This document shows, piece after piece, positions 43,992 to 52,394 of a DNA stretch of 64,000 nucleotides. The notes under the pieces were generated by a model. That model was not told the DNA's origin. It saw only the letters and a list, made by a program, of their open reading frames with translations, and searched no databases. Origin of the DNA: Megasphaera sp. MJR8396C (lineage in GTDB: Bacteria > Bacillota > Negativicutes > Veillonellales > Megasphaeraceae); the NCBI RefSeq assembly GCF_001546855.1, contig NZ_KQ958179.1:36307-100306 (forward strand), read 5' to 3'. Both the position numbers and the translations under genes were made by a program. The number at the start of each line of letters is the position of its first letter. The first letter of the stretch is position 1.

Positions 43992-44670
43992 CCTTTCCCT
44001 CAGCGACGGTCGCGCATTGACCGACCTTGAGCAATTCCAAAACGGCCAAAAAGGTCACGACGAGTTCGACGCGAGAGCGGCAGGCCTGAAAAATGGCAGC
44101 TGCCGTCATCGTCCCCTTGGCTCGGCGCAGGGCGTACGTAACGCGGCGCATGCACTCACCGACGCTGTAGATTTCTTTCTGAATCCGTATCTCTACGGCT
44201 TCCGGTTTCGGCAGGGCCTGACACACCTGTTGAAAGGCGTCGTAAAGGGCCTGGGTGTCGATATGCCCTTCAAAGCGTGGCTCATAGGGCATGGGCGCCG
44301 GCTGGCGTCCCATCATCAGACTGCGGGCATCCCACAGCCCGCCCATGGCCTGAGACAGGGCCTTCATCTTTTTATACTCGACGAGCTGCCGGACCAGGAC
44401 TTCCTGTGGGTCTTCTTCGTCGTCAGCCAGTTTCGGCTGTTTGGGCAGAAGCAGTCTGGATTTTATCTGTAAAAGAGTCGCTGCCATGACAAAAAACTTG
44501 CTGGCATAGTCGACATCAAAGACGTCGATGTCGGCTACATAGGCATTGAATTGATCGGCAATGGCCACGATGGGAATGTTATAAATGTCGACTTTGTTCT
44601 TTTCGATCAAATAGAGCAGGAGATCTAAAGGTCCTTCAAAATCTGATACTCTATACTTGTATTCAGTCAT
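43951..44670 (-). CDS. scpA: Segregation and condensation protein A
   Basis: A 239-residue kleisin that bridges the SMC heads. The N-terminal FEGPLDLLLYLIEKNKVDIY is diagnostic, and the C-terminal winged helix (about 165-235) closes the ring. There is no ribosome-binding site upstream of the ATG at 44670, and the -10 element TATAAT ends five bases before it, so the mRNA may be leaderless. It is the first gene of the scpA-scpB-rluB-cmk-plsC run. Confidence 0.93.
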   Translation of the reverse strand: MTEYKYRVSDFEGPLDLLLYLIEKNKVDIYNIPIVAIADQFNAYVADIDVFDVDYASKFFVMAATLLQIKSRLLLPKQPKLADDEEDPQEVLVRQLVEYKKMKALSQAMGGLWDARSLMMGRQPAPMPYEPRFEGHIDTQALYDAFQQVCQALPKPEAVEIRIQKEIYSVGECMRRVTYALRRAKGTMTAAAIFQACRSRVELVVTFLAVLELLKVGQCATVAEGKDGNTIALRYTPKG

Positions 44671-44675
44671 ATTTC

Positions 44676-44704
44676 ATTATAACCCATTTTCCAGATAATT
44701 TAAA
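44676..44704 (-). promoter_or_regulatory. Putative promoter of scpA (leaderless arrangement)
   Basis: Minus-strand -35 TTTAAA (44699-44704), 17-base spacer, -10 TATAAT (44676-44681). The expected transcription start coincides with the scpA ATG. Confidence 0.55.
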
Positions 44705-44713
44705 CGGACTGCG

Positions 44714-44743
44714 AAAAGGAGCTGTCCAAAGACAGCTCCTTTG
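44714..44743 (-). terminator. Terminator of the tRNA cluster
   Basis: Stem AAAGGAGCTGTC / GACAGCTCCTTT with a four-base loop, downstream of tRNA-Leu on the minus strand. Confidence 0.85.
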
Positions 44744-44792
44744 TTTTGCAAGGACTTCGGCCACGGCCAACGCCGCTTACACGTTGTTGATT

Positions 44793-44881
44793 TGGTGCCG
44801 GGGACCGGAATCGAACCGGTACGGATATTTCTATCCGACGGATTTTAAGTCCGTTGCGTCTGCCAGTTCCGCCACCTCGGC
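44793..44881 (-). tRNA. tRNA-Leu (anticodon TAA)
   Basis: 89-nt class II tRNA with a long variable arm and encoded CCA, starting GCCGAGGTGGCGGAACTGGC. Anticodon stem ACGGA/TCCGT, loop CTTAAAA. Confidence 0.96.
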
Positions 44882-44900
44882 ATGACGAAAGAAAAAAATA

Positions 44901-44974
44901 TGGAGGCGGCACCCAGAATCGAACTGGGGATGAAGGTTTTGCAGACCTCTGCCTTACCGCTTGGCTATGCCGCC
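44901..44974 (-). tRNA. tRNA-Cys (anticodon GCA)
   Basis: 74-nt cloverleaf, starts GGCGGCATAGCCAAGCGG, anticodon loop CTGCAAA, ends TCCA. Confidence 0.95.
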
Positions 44975-44979
44975 ATATA

Positions 44980-45054
44980 TGGAGCGGAAAACGAGGCTCG
45001 AACTCGCGACCCCCACCTTGGCAAGGTGGTGCTCTACCACTGAGCTACTTCCGC
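44980..45054 (-). tRNA. tRNA-Gly (anticodon GCC)
   Basis: 75-nt cloverleaf, starts GCGGAAGTAGCTCAGTGG, anticodon GCC in the loop between CACCT and AGGTG stems, ends TCCA. Confidence 0.96.
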
Positions 45055-45059
45055 ATTGG

Positions 45060-45135
45060 TGGTGCTCAGGGACGGAATTGAACCGCCGACACGGGGATTT
45101 TCAGTCCCCTGCTCTACCGACTGAGCTACCTGAGC
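45060..45135 (-). tRNA. tRNA-Phe (anticodon GAA)
   Basis: 76-nt cloverleaf, starts GCTCAGGTAGCTCAGTCGG, anticodon stem GGGGA/TCCCC around CTGAAAA, ends ACCA. Confidence 0.96.
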
Positions 45136-45138
45136 ATT

Positions 45139-45215
45139 TGGCGACCCCGATCAGATTTGAACTGACGATCTTCGCCGTGACAGGGCGACATGTTAAACCG
45201 CTACACCACGGGGCC
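45139..45215 (-). tRNA. tRNA-Asp (anticodon GTC)
   Basis: 77-nt cloverleaf, starts GGCCCCGTGGTGTAGCGG, anticodon stem TCGCC/GGCGA around CTGTCAC, ends GCCA. It is the first tRNA of the five-gene transcript. Confidence 0.95.
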
Positions 45216-45272
45216 ATTTGCTTTCATGATTCGGGGCCGTCTCGGTATTTCTTAGTGCCTCGAACAAAAACT

Positions 45273-45301
45273 ATTCTACTACAAAACGGTGACTTTGGCA
45301 A
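45273..45301 (-). promoter_or_regulatory. Promoter of the five-tRNA cluster
   Basis: Minus-strand -35 TTGCCA (45296-45301), 17-base spacer, -10 TAGAAT (45273-45278). Confidence 0.75.
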
Positions 45302-45408
45302 GTATTATTTTTAAATTCAATAATATTTTTTCACGACACATACCGTCCCGGTCCATCAGGCCGCAGCCCGCCTTTCAATTCGATACGTCAAGAGACGGTT
45401 TCAGAAAG

Positions 45409-45436
45409 GAAAAAGGTCGTCCAGAAGGACGACCTT
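45409..45436 (-). terminator. Terminator after rny
   Basis: Perfect 10-bp stem AAGGTCGTCC / GGACGACCTT with four-base loop, then a T run on the minus strand, 17 bases after the rny stop codon. Confidence 0.88.
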
Positions 45437-45452
45437 GCAACCCAATATAAGA

Positions 45453-46991
45453 TTATTTTGCATAATCGACCATCCGCGTTTCGCGAATGACGACGACTTT
45501 AATCTGTCCCGGATATTCCAGTTCAGCTTCAATGCGTTTAATGATGTCATGGGTCAAGAGGACGCAATCGGATTCATCCAACTTATCCGGTTTGACCATG
45601 ACCCGGATTTCACGTCCGGCCTGGATAGCAAAACAGTCTTCAACACCATCAAAGGACTCGGCAATTTCTTCGAGCTTGGTCAGGCGCTTCAAGTAGTTTT
45701 CCAAGGTTTCCCGACGGGCACCCGGACGAGCAGCCGATACGGCATCAGCAGCCGCTACCAAGACGGCTTCCACACTCTGTGCTTCTTCATCGCCGTGGTG
45801 GGCAGCAATCCCGTTGATGACCAACTTCGATTCGCCGTATTTCTTGGCGATTTCGACACCGATAGAGACGTGGGTCCCTTCCAGTTCATGGTCCAGGGCC
45901 TTGCCGATATCGTGAATCAAGCCGGCGCGTTTAGCCAGTTTTTCATCGACACCCAATTCGGCAGCCATAATGCCTGCCAGCTGGGAGACTTCGATAGAAT
46001 GGCGCAGTACATTCTGGCCATAACTGGTGCGGTAGCGCAGCCGACCGAGGATCTTGATGAGTTCCGGATGGAGTCCGTGAACGCCGGCTTCGTACGTTGC
46101 CTGTTCCCCGGCTTCGCGAATCTTCTGATTGATTTCTTTACGAGCCTTTTCAACCATTTCTTCAATGCGTGCCGGATGGATACGGCCGTCGGCAATCAGT
46201 TTTTCTAAGGCAATACGGGCGATTTCCCGACGGATCGGATCGAAGCACGACAAGATGACGGCTTCCGGCGTATCGTCGATGATGAGGTCAACCCCGGTCA
46301 GCATTTCAATAGCCCGGATATTCCGACCTTCACGGCCGATGATACGGCCCTTCATTTCGTCATTCGGAAGCGACACAACGGATACCGTCGTTTCGGCTAC
46401 ATGGTCAGCAGCGCAGCGCTGAATCGCCACGGAAATGATTTCCCGAGCCTTGCTTTCTGCTTCTTCATGAGCCTGTTCTTCCAGCATCTTGATCATCTGT
46501 GCCGTTTCATGTTTTACTTCACTCTGAACGTTGTTCAAAAGCAATTCTTTAGCATCTTCATATGTCAAGCCGGAAATTCGTTCCAATTCAGCCATTTTCT
46601 GTTCGTGAATGGCTTCGATTTTTTCCTGCATGCGCGTGACTTCTTCTTCCTTGCGCTGCAAGCTGTCTTCTTTCTTTTCCATGGAATCGGATTTCTTGTC
46701 TAAATGTTCTTCTTTTTGCAGCAGACGCCGTTCAAAGCGCTGTAATTCCGTGCGGCGTTCCTTGTGTTCCCGTTCGGCATCGCTGCGCAGTTTATGGATT
46801 TCTTCCTTGCCTTCGAGGACCAGTTCTTTCTTGCGGGCTTCCGCATTTTGCTGGGCCGTCACAATGATCCGCTGCGCTTCGACTTCGGCCTGGCCGATTT
46901 TGCCTTCGGCAATCTTCTTACGATAGATATAACCGGCACCGCCGCCGATGAGACCACAAATAATGGCCGCAACAATAGTAGTAGTCAGCAT
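45453..46991 (-). CDS. rny: Ribonuclease Y
   Basis: A 512-residue membrane-anchored endoribonuclease that starts bulk mRNA decay. One N-terminal helix ([20 protein letters not shown]), a long charged coiled coil (about 30-200), a KH domain with [15 protein letters not shown], and an HD domain with [10 protein letters not shown] and [13 protein letters not shown], HxxHD-type metal ligands (also AHHGDEE). It ends [14 protein letters not shown] terminator-like hairpin lies between its promoter and its ribosome-binding site. Confidence 0.96.
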   Translation of the reverse strand: MLTTTIVAAIICGLIGGGAGYIYRKKIAEGKIGQAEVEAQRIIVTAQQNAEARKKELVLEGKEEIHKLRSDAEREHKERRTELQRFERRLLQKEEHLDKKSDSMEKKEDSLQRKEEEVTRMQEKIEAIHEQKMAELERISGLTYEDAKELLLNNVQSEVKHETAQMIKMLEEQAHEEAESKAREIISVAIQRCAADHVAETTVSVVSLPNDEMKGRIIGREGRNIRAIEMLTGVDLIIDDTPEAVILSCFDPIRREIARIALEKLIADGRIHPARIEEMVEKARKEINQKIREAGEQATYEAGVHGLHPELIKILGRLRYRTSYGQNVLRHSIEVSQLAGIMAAELGVDEKLAKRAGLIHDIGKALDHELEGTHVSIGVEIAKKYGESKLVINGIAAHHGDEEAQSVEAVLVAAADAVSAARPGARRETLENYLKRLTKLEEIAESFDGVEDCFAIQAGREIRVMVKPDKLDESDCVLLTHDIIKRIEAELEYPGQIKVVVIRETRMVDYAK

Positions 46992-47018
46992 AGTAACAAA
47001 TTCACCTCCCCTTCACAA

Positions 47019-47050
47019 AAAAAAGCCGAACCTACCGTCCGGCTTTTTTT
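47019..47050 (-). terminator. Terminator hairpin inside the rny leader (possible attenuator)
   Basis: Minus-strand AAAAAAAGCCG / CGGCTTTTTTTT with an 11-base loop, ending about 30 bases before the rny start codon and about 75 bases after the predicted transcription start. It could also terminate recA-recX readthrough. Confidence 0.85.
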
Positions 47051-47132
47051 ATGAGTATGTAAAATTTACTTCATGTTCAAAAAACCTACAATTATGCAAA
47101 ATATGGACCAGTGTATCAAACCGGCTCCTTTA

Positions 47133-47161
47133 ATTGTAATTTTTTTTCATATCAATGTCAA
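47133..47161 (-). promoter_or_regulatory. rny promoter
   Basis: Minus-strand -35 TTGACA (47156-47161), 17-base spacer, -10 TACAAT (47133-47138), between the recX stop codon and the rny leader hairpin. Confidence 0.85.
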
Positions 47162-47199
47162 GACGATTCGGTGTCAGAAATCCTTATTTCGACTGCCCG

Positions 47200-47637
47200 T
47201 CAAGGCTGGTCATCACCGGCTGTAAAAGAGGCGATGATCTCGGAGATGACGGAAGGAGAAAAGCCGCGGTACTGTAAGTATCGCGCCGCCTTTCGCCGCT
47301 CCTCAAAGTGACGGGAAAATTTCCGCTCGACAAGTGCCTCGGCCAAAGCATATTCATCAGGCCGTGTGATATCCTCCGGCACGGCCAGCTGCCGGCGCCG
47401 GAGGCAGTTTGCAATATATAAATGGCCGTACTGCCCTTTGCGGACATAGTTGGCATAGACCTGTCGGGCCAGGCGGTCGTCGTCGATAAAGTGCTCGTCC
47501 TTCAACATGGCCATCACTTCGTCGATGACGTCGTCACTGACGTCGCGCCGCCGCAGTTTGGTGCGCAGTTCGCCTTCACTCAAAAAGCGGACATTGAGTA
47601 ACTGCAGCGCCTTTTCATAGGCCTCGCTATAAGTCAT
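47200..47637 (-). CDS. recX: Regulatory protein RecX
   Basis: A 145-residue helical protein that modulates RecA filaments. The three-helix RecX repeats are visible in YEKALQLLNVRFLSEGELRT, LRRRDVSDDVIDEVMAMLKD and HFIDDDRLARQVY, with RKAARYLQYRGFSPSVISEI at the end. It begins immediately after the recA stop codon. Confidence 0.92.
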   Translation of the reverse strand: MTYSEAYEKALQLLNVRFLSEGELRTKLRRRDVSDDVIDEVMAMLKDEHFIDDDRLARQVYANYVRKGQYGHLYIANCLRRRQLAVPEDITRPDEYALAEALVERKFSRHFEERRKAARYLQYRGFSPSVISEIIASFTAGDDQP

Positions 47638-48720
47638 TTATTCTTCTTCGTCACTTTCCGGTACGGCTGCTGCCACGGCATCCGATTCCATCAATTCTTC
47701 GTCCATGACATCGTCGAATTTTTCCGGTTCCGCTGCCAGGGTGTCGCGGATGATCTTTTCGACTTCGTCCGTGATTTCCGGATGTTCCTTCATGAAGATC
47801 TTGACATTTTCCTTGCCCTGGCCCAGTCGTTCACCCTTGTAGGAGTACCAGGTACCACTCTTTTCAATGATGTCCATGGACGTCCCCAGGTCGAGGACCG
47901 TCCCTTCACGGGAAATGCCCTGGCCATACATGATATCGAATTCGCAGTGTTTAAAGGGAGGTGCCACTTTATTCTTGACAACCTTGACCCGAGCCCGGTT
48001 GCCGATGACGTCGCCGCCGGCTTTGATGGCTTCGCCTTTGCGGATTTCCATGCGGATCGACGCGTAGAATTTCAAGGCCCGGCCGCCCGTCGTCGTTTCG
48101 GGGTTGCCGAACATGACGCCGACTTTTTCACGGAGCTGGTTGATGAAGATGACCATGGCCTTCGATTTAGAAATGATCCCCGTCAATTTACGCAGGGCCT
48201 GGCTCATGAGGCGGGCCTGGAGGCCGACGTGAGAGTCGCCCATTTCGCCTTCGATTTCAGCTTTCGGGACCAGGGCGGCAACGGAGTCGACGACGATGAC
48301 ATCGACAGCACCGCTGCGGACCAGTTCTTCTGTGATTTCAAGGGCCTGTTCGCCGTTATCCGGCTGGGAAATGAGCAGTTCGTTGGTGTCGACGCCAAGG
48401 TGGCGGGCATAGACCGGATCGAGGGCGTGTTCGGCATCGATGAAGGCTGCAATGCCGCCGTTTTTCTGGGCTGACGCAATGGCGTGCAGGGCCAGGGTCG
48501 TCTTCCCTGACGATTCAGGGCCGTAGATTTCGATGACTCGGCCCCGAGGATATCCGCCAACGCCGACGGCTAAGTCGACGGCTAAGGATCCCGATGAGAT
48601 AACTTCTAAGTTCATCTTGTCAGCAATGTCGCCGAGACGCATGATCGCGCCTTTCCCAAAGTCTTTTTCAATCTTGCGCATTGCATTTTCAAGTGCTGTC
48701 TGTTTCGCGTCCAAAATCAT
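47638..48720 (-). CDS. recA: Recombinase RecA
   Basis: A 360-residue recombinase. Walker [10 protein letters not shown] at residues 67-75, Walker [20 protein letters not shown], the ATP-sensing Q in [22 protein letters not shown] (L2 loop region) and an acidic C-terminal tail. It drives homologous strand exchange and LexA cleavage. It lies in the operon with cinA, rimO and recX with 0-16 base gaps. No separate LexA box is visible in the 12-base gap upstream. Confidence 0.98.
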   Translation of the reverse strand: MILDAKQTALENAMRKIEKDFGKGAIMRLGDIADKMNLEVISSGSLAVDLAVGVGGYPRGRVIEIYGPESSGKTTLALHAIASAQKNGGIAAFIDAEHALDPVYARHLGVDTNELLISQPDNGEQALEITEELVRSGAVDVIVVDSVAALVPKAEIEGEMGDSHVGLQARLMSQALRKLTGIISKSKAMVIFINQLREKVGVMFGNPETTTGGRALKFYASIRMEIRKGEAIKAGGDVIGNRARVKVVKNKVAPPFKHCEFDIMYGQGISREGTVLDLGTSMDIIEKSGTWYSYKGERLGQGKENVKIFMKEHPEITDEVEKIIRDTLAAEPEKFDDVMDEELMESDAVAAAVPESDEEE

Positions 48721-48732
48721 TCCTCCTAACGG

Positions 48733-49989
48733 TTATTTGTTTTTATGGTTCACAAGATAACGCACTACATAATAGATGGCCCGTACGGCAGCACGGCGTT
48801 TGATTTCAGCACGGCCGCCGTGGTAGACGTCGCGGTGAACGAGGGTTCCCCAAGGGCCGCTGACGCCGGTGTAAACAAGGCCTACGGGCTGTTCTTCCGT
48901 ACCGCCGCCGGGGCCGGCGATGCCGGTCGTGCTGACCGCGATATCACTGCCGTAAAGGCGGCGGCTGCCATCAGCCATTTCAGCCGCTGTTTCGGCGCTG
49001 ACGGCGGTATATCGTTCAAGGGTCTCATGAGAGACGCCGAGGAGTTTCTCTTTCATTTCGTTGCAGTACGTCCCGGCGGAGCCGCGGAAGTAGTCGGACG
49101 CACCGGGTATGTCGGTAATGAGCGAACCGATCAGGCCGCCCGTGCAGGATTCGGCAGCGCTGACGATATAGCCAGCCTGACGGACTTCCCGTCCCAAGAC
49201 ATCGGCCATCGTTTCGTCATTAAAGCTGACGATCTGGTCATTCAGACGGCTGCGTACTTCTTCTTCCAAGGGTTCCAGAAGGGCCTCAGCCTGTTCTTCA
49301 CTGTCAGCCCGTGCCGTCAATCGGACTTCTACGAATCCCGGCCGGGCGTACATAGCCAGGGTCGGATTCGACTGGTCTTTGACGAGATCCATCAGTCGTT
49401 CTTCAATAAAGGCTTCGCCCATATCATAAATCTTGATATAGAGCGAGCGGATACTGCCCTGACTGCCAAAGGTTTTAAGGAGCCAGGGTTTCAGGCGATT
49501 TTCATACATCCAGCGCATTTCGCTGGGCGGCCCCGGCAAATGTACCAAGTTTTTTCCGCCGCCCTGCATGGCGACGCCCGGTGCCGTCCCGGCTTCGTTA
49601 TCAAAGATCGCGGCTCCTTCGGGAATCATGGCCTGGCGCTTTTGATTTTCGGTCATCGTCACCGTGCCGTGATGGGCGGTCACCCAGGCCTGGACGGAAT
49701 CGGCAATGGCCTGATCATAGATCAGGGGACGATTCATCAGTTCGGCCCCGATGATCTTGGTCATATCGCCCTGGGTCGGCCCGAGGCCGCCTGTCGTAAT
49801 GACCAAATCGGCCCGCGATAAGGCCGTCTTTAAGACGTCCTTCATGCGCTGGGGATTATCGCCGACCGTCGTATGGTAGACGACGAAGTACCCCAATTCA
49901 TTGAGTTGTTTCGATAAATAGGCGGAATTGTAATTGGTGATTTCGCCTAACAGTAATTCAGAGCCTGTCGTAACCAGTTCTACTAGCAT
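48733..49989 (-). CDS. cinA: CinA, nicotinamide-nucleotide amidase / competence-damage protein
   Basis: A 418-residue protein with an N-terminal MoCF-like domain (VTTGSELLLGEITNYNSAYL, VITTGGLGPTQGDMTK) and a C-terminal PncC deamidase domain (GREVRQAGYIVSAAESCTGG and VSTTGIAGPGGGTEEQPVGLVY). It hydrolyses ADP-ribose and nicotinamide mononucleotide in salvage. cinA-recA is a conserved pair. Confidence 0.95.
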   Translation of the reverse strand: MLVELVTTGSELLLGEITNYNSAYLSKQLNELGYFVVYHTTVGDNPQRMKDVLKTALSRADLVITTGGLGPTQGDMTKIIGAELMNRPLIYDQAIADSVQAWVTAHHGTVTMTENQKRQAMIPEGAAIFDNEAGTAPGVAMQGGGKNLVHLPGPPSEMRWMYENRLKPWLLKTFGSQGSIRSLYIKIYDMGEAFIEERLMDLVKDQSNPTLAMYARPGFVEVRLTARADSEEQAEALLEPLEEEVRSRLNDQIVSFNDETMADVLGREVRQAGYIVSAAESCTGGLIGSLITDIPGASDYFRGSAGTYCNEMKEKLLGVSHETLERYTAVSAETAAEMADGSRRLYGSDIAVSTTGIAGPGGGTEEQPVGLVYTGVSGPWGTLVHRDVYHGGRAEIKRRAAVRAIYYVVRYLVNHKNK

Positions 49990-50004
49990 TTACAATCACC
50001 TCGG

Positions 50005-51339
50005 TTAATCGAGCCGTTCAGCCACGAGATCATAGGCAAAGCCCTGGGCAATGCGGACCGGAATCATATCGCCGGGCTGTACGCCCTCAGCATCTTCCAA
50101 ATAGGTCAGGCCATCGACATCGGGCGCCTGGATTTCAATGCGGCCCACGGCCTGGGTCACGCCTTTTTCTTGTTCTACTTTTTCGACTAACATGGTATGG
50201 ACGGATCCTTCCAGTTCCTGGTTCCGGATTTCCGATACCTTGGCCTGGATGGCCATGAGCTGGTGATAGCGTTCTTCTTTTACCTCTTCGGGAATCTGTC
50301 CGTCCATGGTCGCTGCCGGCGTCCCCGCTTCCTGGGAATAGGTAAAGACACCGACGTCGTCAAATTCCGTTTCCTTTACGAAGTCACAGAGGGCCTGGAA
50401 TTCCGCTTCGGTTTCACCGGGGAAGCCGACGATAAAGGTCGAGCGCAAGGTGAGCTTGCGGCCGTGGCTGCACAATTTTTTGATGAGGCGGCGCACATCG
50501 TCTTCGGAATCGCGGCGGTTCATGCGGCGCAGGACCGGTTCGGCAATGTGTTGAAGCGGCAAGTCGACGTAGGGACAGATTTTGTCTTCCTCGACGATGA
50601 GATTCATCAATTCATCTGTAAAGTAATGGGGATAGAGATAGAACAGGCGAATCCAGCGAATCCCTTCGATGGGAACCAATTGGCGCAGGAGATCCGGCAA
50701 GAGCGAGTGGCCGGCGATATCGACGCCATAGCTGGTCGTATCCTGAGCGATGAGGTTGATTTCCTTTACGCCGTCGGCAGCCAGCTGCTGCACTTCAGCG
50801 ACAATTGATTCGATGGGACGACTGTACAGTTTTCCCCGAACGTGTGGAATGATGCAGAAAGAACAGCCGTTATTACAGCCTTCGCCGATTTTGACATAGG
50901 CGCTATAGGTCGGCGTCGTCCGCATGCGGCTCGTATTTTGGTCGTATAAATGGCTGACATCGTCGATGAAGCAGGCTTTGCGGCCTTTTTTGACAGTATC
51001 GATAGCTTCCCAGATGCGATCCCAAGAACCGGTACCCAAGAGAGCGTCGATTTCCGGCATTTCCTTCATCAGTTCTTCTTTATACTGCTGGCTGAGACAC
51101 CCCGTTACGATGAGAATCTTGCAGTTGCCCTCGGTTTTATAGCGGGCGGCCTGCAAGATAGTGTCGATAGATTCCTGCTTTGCTTTTTCAATAAAGGTAC
51201 AGGTATTGACGATAATAATGTCAGACTGGGCAAGGTCCTCGGTGATTTCCATGTGGCGATCGCGGAGGATGCCCAGCATGACTTCTGTATCGATGAGATT
51301 TTTAGAACAGCCTAAGCTGACAAATCCGATCTTTTCCAT
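50005..51339 (-). CDS. rimO: Ribosomal protein S12 methylthiotransferase RimO
   Basis: A 444-residue radical-SAM enzyme of the MiaB/RimO family that methylthiolates Asp89 of ribosomal protein S12. It has the N-terminal UPF0004 domain with cluster cysteines (SLGCSKNLID, VNTCTFIEKAK, VTGCLSQQY), the radical-SAM CNNGCSFC motif, RSTFIVGFPGETE and a C-terminal TRAM domain. The SLGCSKNLIDTE start and CSFCIIPHVRG favour RimO over MiaB. It lies six bases downstream of the binding-protein gene. Confidence 0.95.
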   Translation of the reverse strand: MEKIGFVSLGCSKNLIDTEVMLGILRDRHMEITEDLAQSDIIIVNTCTFIEKAKQESIDTILQAARYKTEGNCKILIVTGCLSQQYKEELMKEMPEIDALLGTGSWDRIWEAIDTVKKGRKACFIDDVSHLYDQNTSRMRTTPTYSAYVKIGEGCNNGCSFCIIPHVRGKLYSRPIESIVAEVQQLAADGVKEINLIAQDTTSYGVDIAGHSLLPDLLRQLVPIEGIRWIRLFYLYPHYFTDELMNLIVEEDKICPYVDLPLQHIAEPVLRRMNRRDSEDDVRRLIKKLCSHGRKLTLRSTFIVGFPGETEAEFQALCDFVKETEFDDVGVFTYSQEAGTPAATMDGQIPEEVKEERYHQLMAIQAKVSEIRNQELEGSVHTMLVEKVEQEKGVTQAVGRIEIQAPDVDGLTYLEDAEGVQPGDMIPVRIAQGFAYDLVAERLD

Positions 51340-51345
51340 GTATCG

Positions 51346-52389
51346 TTATTTTTCCTTTCCGAAGCGAATTGATTTGATCCACCATGACTGTAAGTTGCGG
51401 CGGCCTTCATCAGAATATAATTTTTTTACCGGGAATAAGACGAGTCCCCGTCCGTTGGCGTCGAGATCAGGCTGGGCCTGCGGCAGGGCATCGCTCATGA
51501 AAATGTGTTTTTGCTGTAAGACGGCATTGGCTTCCGGCGAATAGATCCAATCGGCAAAAGCATTGGCCAGTTCCCCGTCTTCACACCAATTGGTGACAGC
51601 AATCCCCGTCAACCAGTACGACGTACCGTCTTGGGGGTAGATGATATAAATAGGCGCTCCGTCATTTCGATACTGACGGGCAGACGAAGCGTCGGCTACG
51701 CCGATATCGGCTTCCCCGCTGGCAACGCGGCGGACGTTGACCGACATCGATTTCGAATACGAAGCGACGTGACTTTGCAGGGCACGCAGATAGCGTTCAC
51801 TTTCATCGAGACCTTTTATCTCTACGAAAGAGCAGAGGAATTCGCCGGCCATATCCATGGCGGCCAGGTCCGGAAAGGCCAGCAGCATCTGCGGATCGGT
51901 CAACAGGTCATCCCAGGTAGACAGGAGCTGGCCCCGCCGCTCATAATAAGACTGACTGACGACAAAGACCATGGGATTATACCATAAACCGCTCCACAGG
52001 CCGTCGGCGTCCTTCATGGACGCCGGGACATTGTCGGTATAGGCCGACTCATACGGCTGGAGAATGCCATTTTGCTTTTGCGTACGCAAATCATCTTCCG
52101 AAGCGATGAGGATATCCGGCTTGGGGCCGTTGAGATTCCCCAACGACTGGCGCATATCACTGTCGGTCTTGGAATAAATCTGCACCCGCAAATGCTTCTG
52201 CTTATAAAATTCTCGGGCCAAACCGTCATTGACATCCTGCGGCAAATCCGAAAAGACGACGAGATGGCGGCCGGCTTCATAAGCCCGTTGTGCTTCTTCC
52301 TGCTGGTGCTTCATCAAGATAGGCCATGCCAGTCCCAAAAGTAAGATGACGAAGACGCTGAGCACGACAAAAGGCACGTATTTCTTCAT
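51346..52389 (-). CDS. Extracellular solute-binding protein (iron/spermidine-type), orphan
   Basis: A 347-residue exported binding protein with an N-terminal signal anchor (YVPFVVLSVFVILLLGLAWP) and no lipobox cysteine. The periplasmic-binding fold is like family 1 or Fe(III) binding proteins (AfuA/FutA): LVVFSDLPQDVNDGLAREFY, DILIASEDDLRTQKQNG, GLWYNPMVFVVSQ, WDDLLTDPQMLLAFPDLAA and ADWIYSPEANAVLQQ. No permease or ATPase gene is adjacent. It starts at the ATG at 52389; AGGTG, overlapping the upstream stop codon, serves as the site. It is located in the rimO-recA operon. The ligand is unknown. Confidence 0.82.
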   Translation of the reverse strand: MKKYVPFVVLSVFVILLLGLAWPILMKHQQEEAQRAYEAGRHLVVFSDLPQDVNDGLAREFYKQKHLRVQIYSKTDSDMRQSLGNLNGPKPDILIASEDDLRTQKQNGILQPYESAYTDNVPASMKDADGLWSGLWYNPMVFVVSQSYYERRGQLLSTWDDLLTDPQMLLAFPDLAAMDMAGEFLCSFVEIKGLDESERYLRALQSHVASYSKSMSVNVRRVASGEADIGVADASSARQYRNDGAPIYIIYPQDGTSYWLTGIAVTNWCEDGELANAFADWIYSPEANAVLQQKHIFMSDALPQAQPDLDANGRGLVLFPVKKLYSDEGRRNLQSWWIKSIRFGKEK

Positions 52390-52394
52390 TGTAT

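Noticed and set aside
47066..47119. Possible 17-residue leader peptide (TTG start) in the rny leader
   Set aside because: Its apparent ribosome-binding site AAAGGAG lies at or upstream of the expected transcription start, so it would not be in the mRNA.
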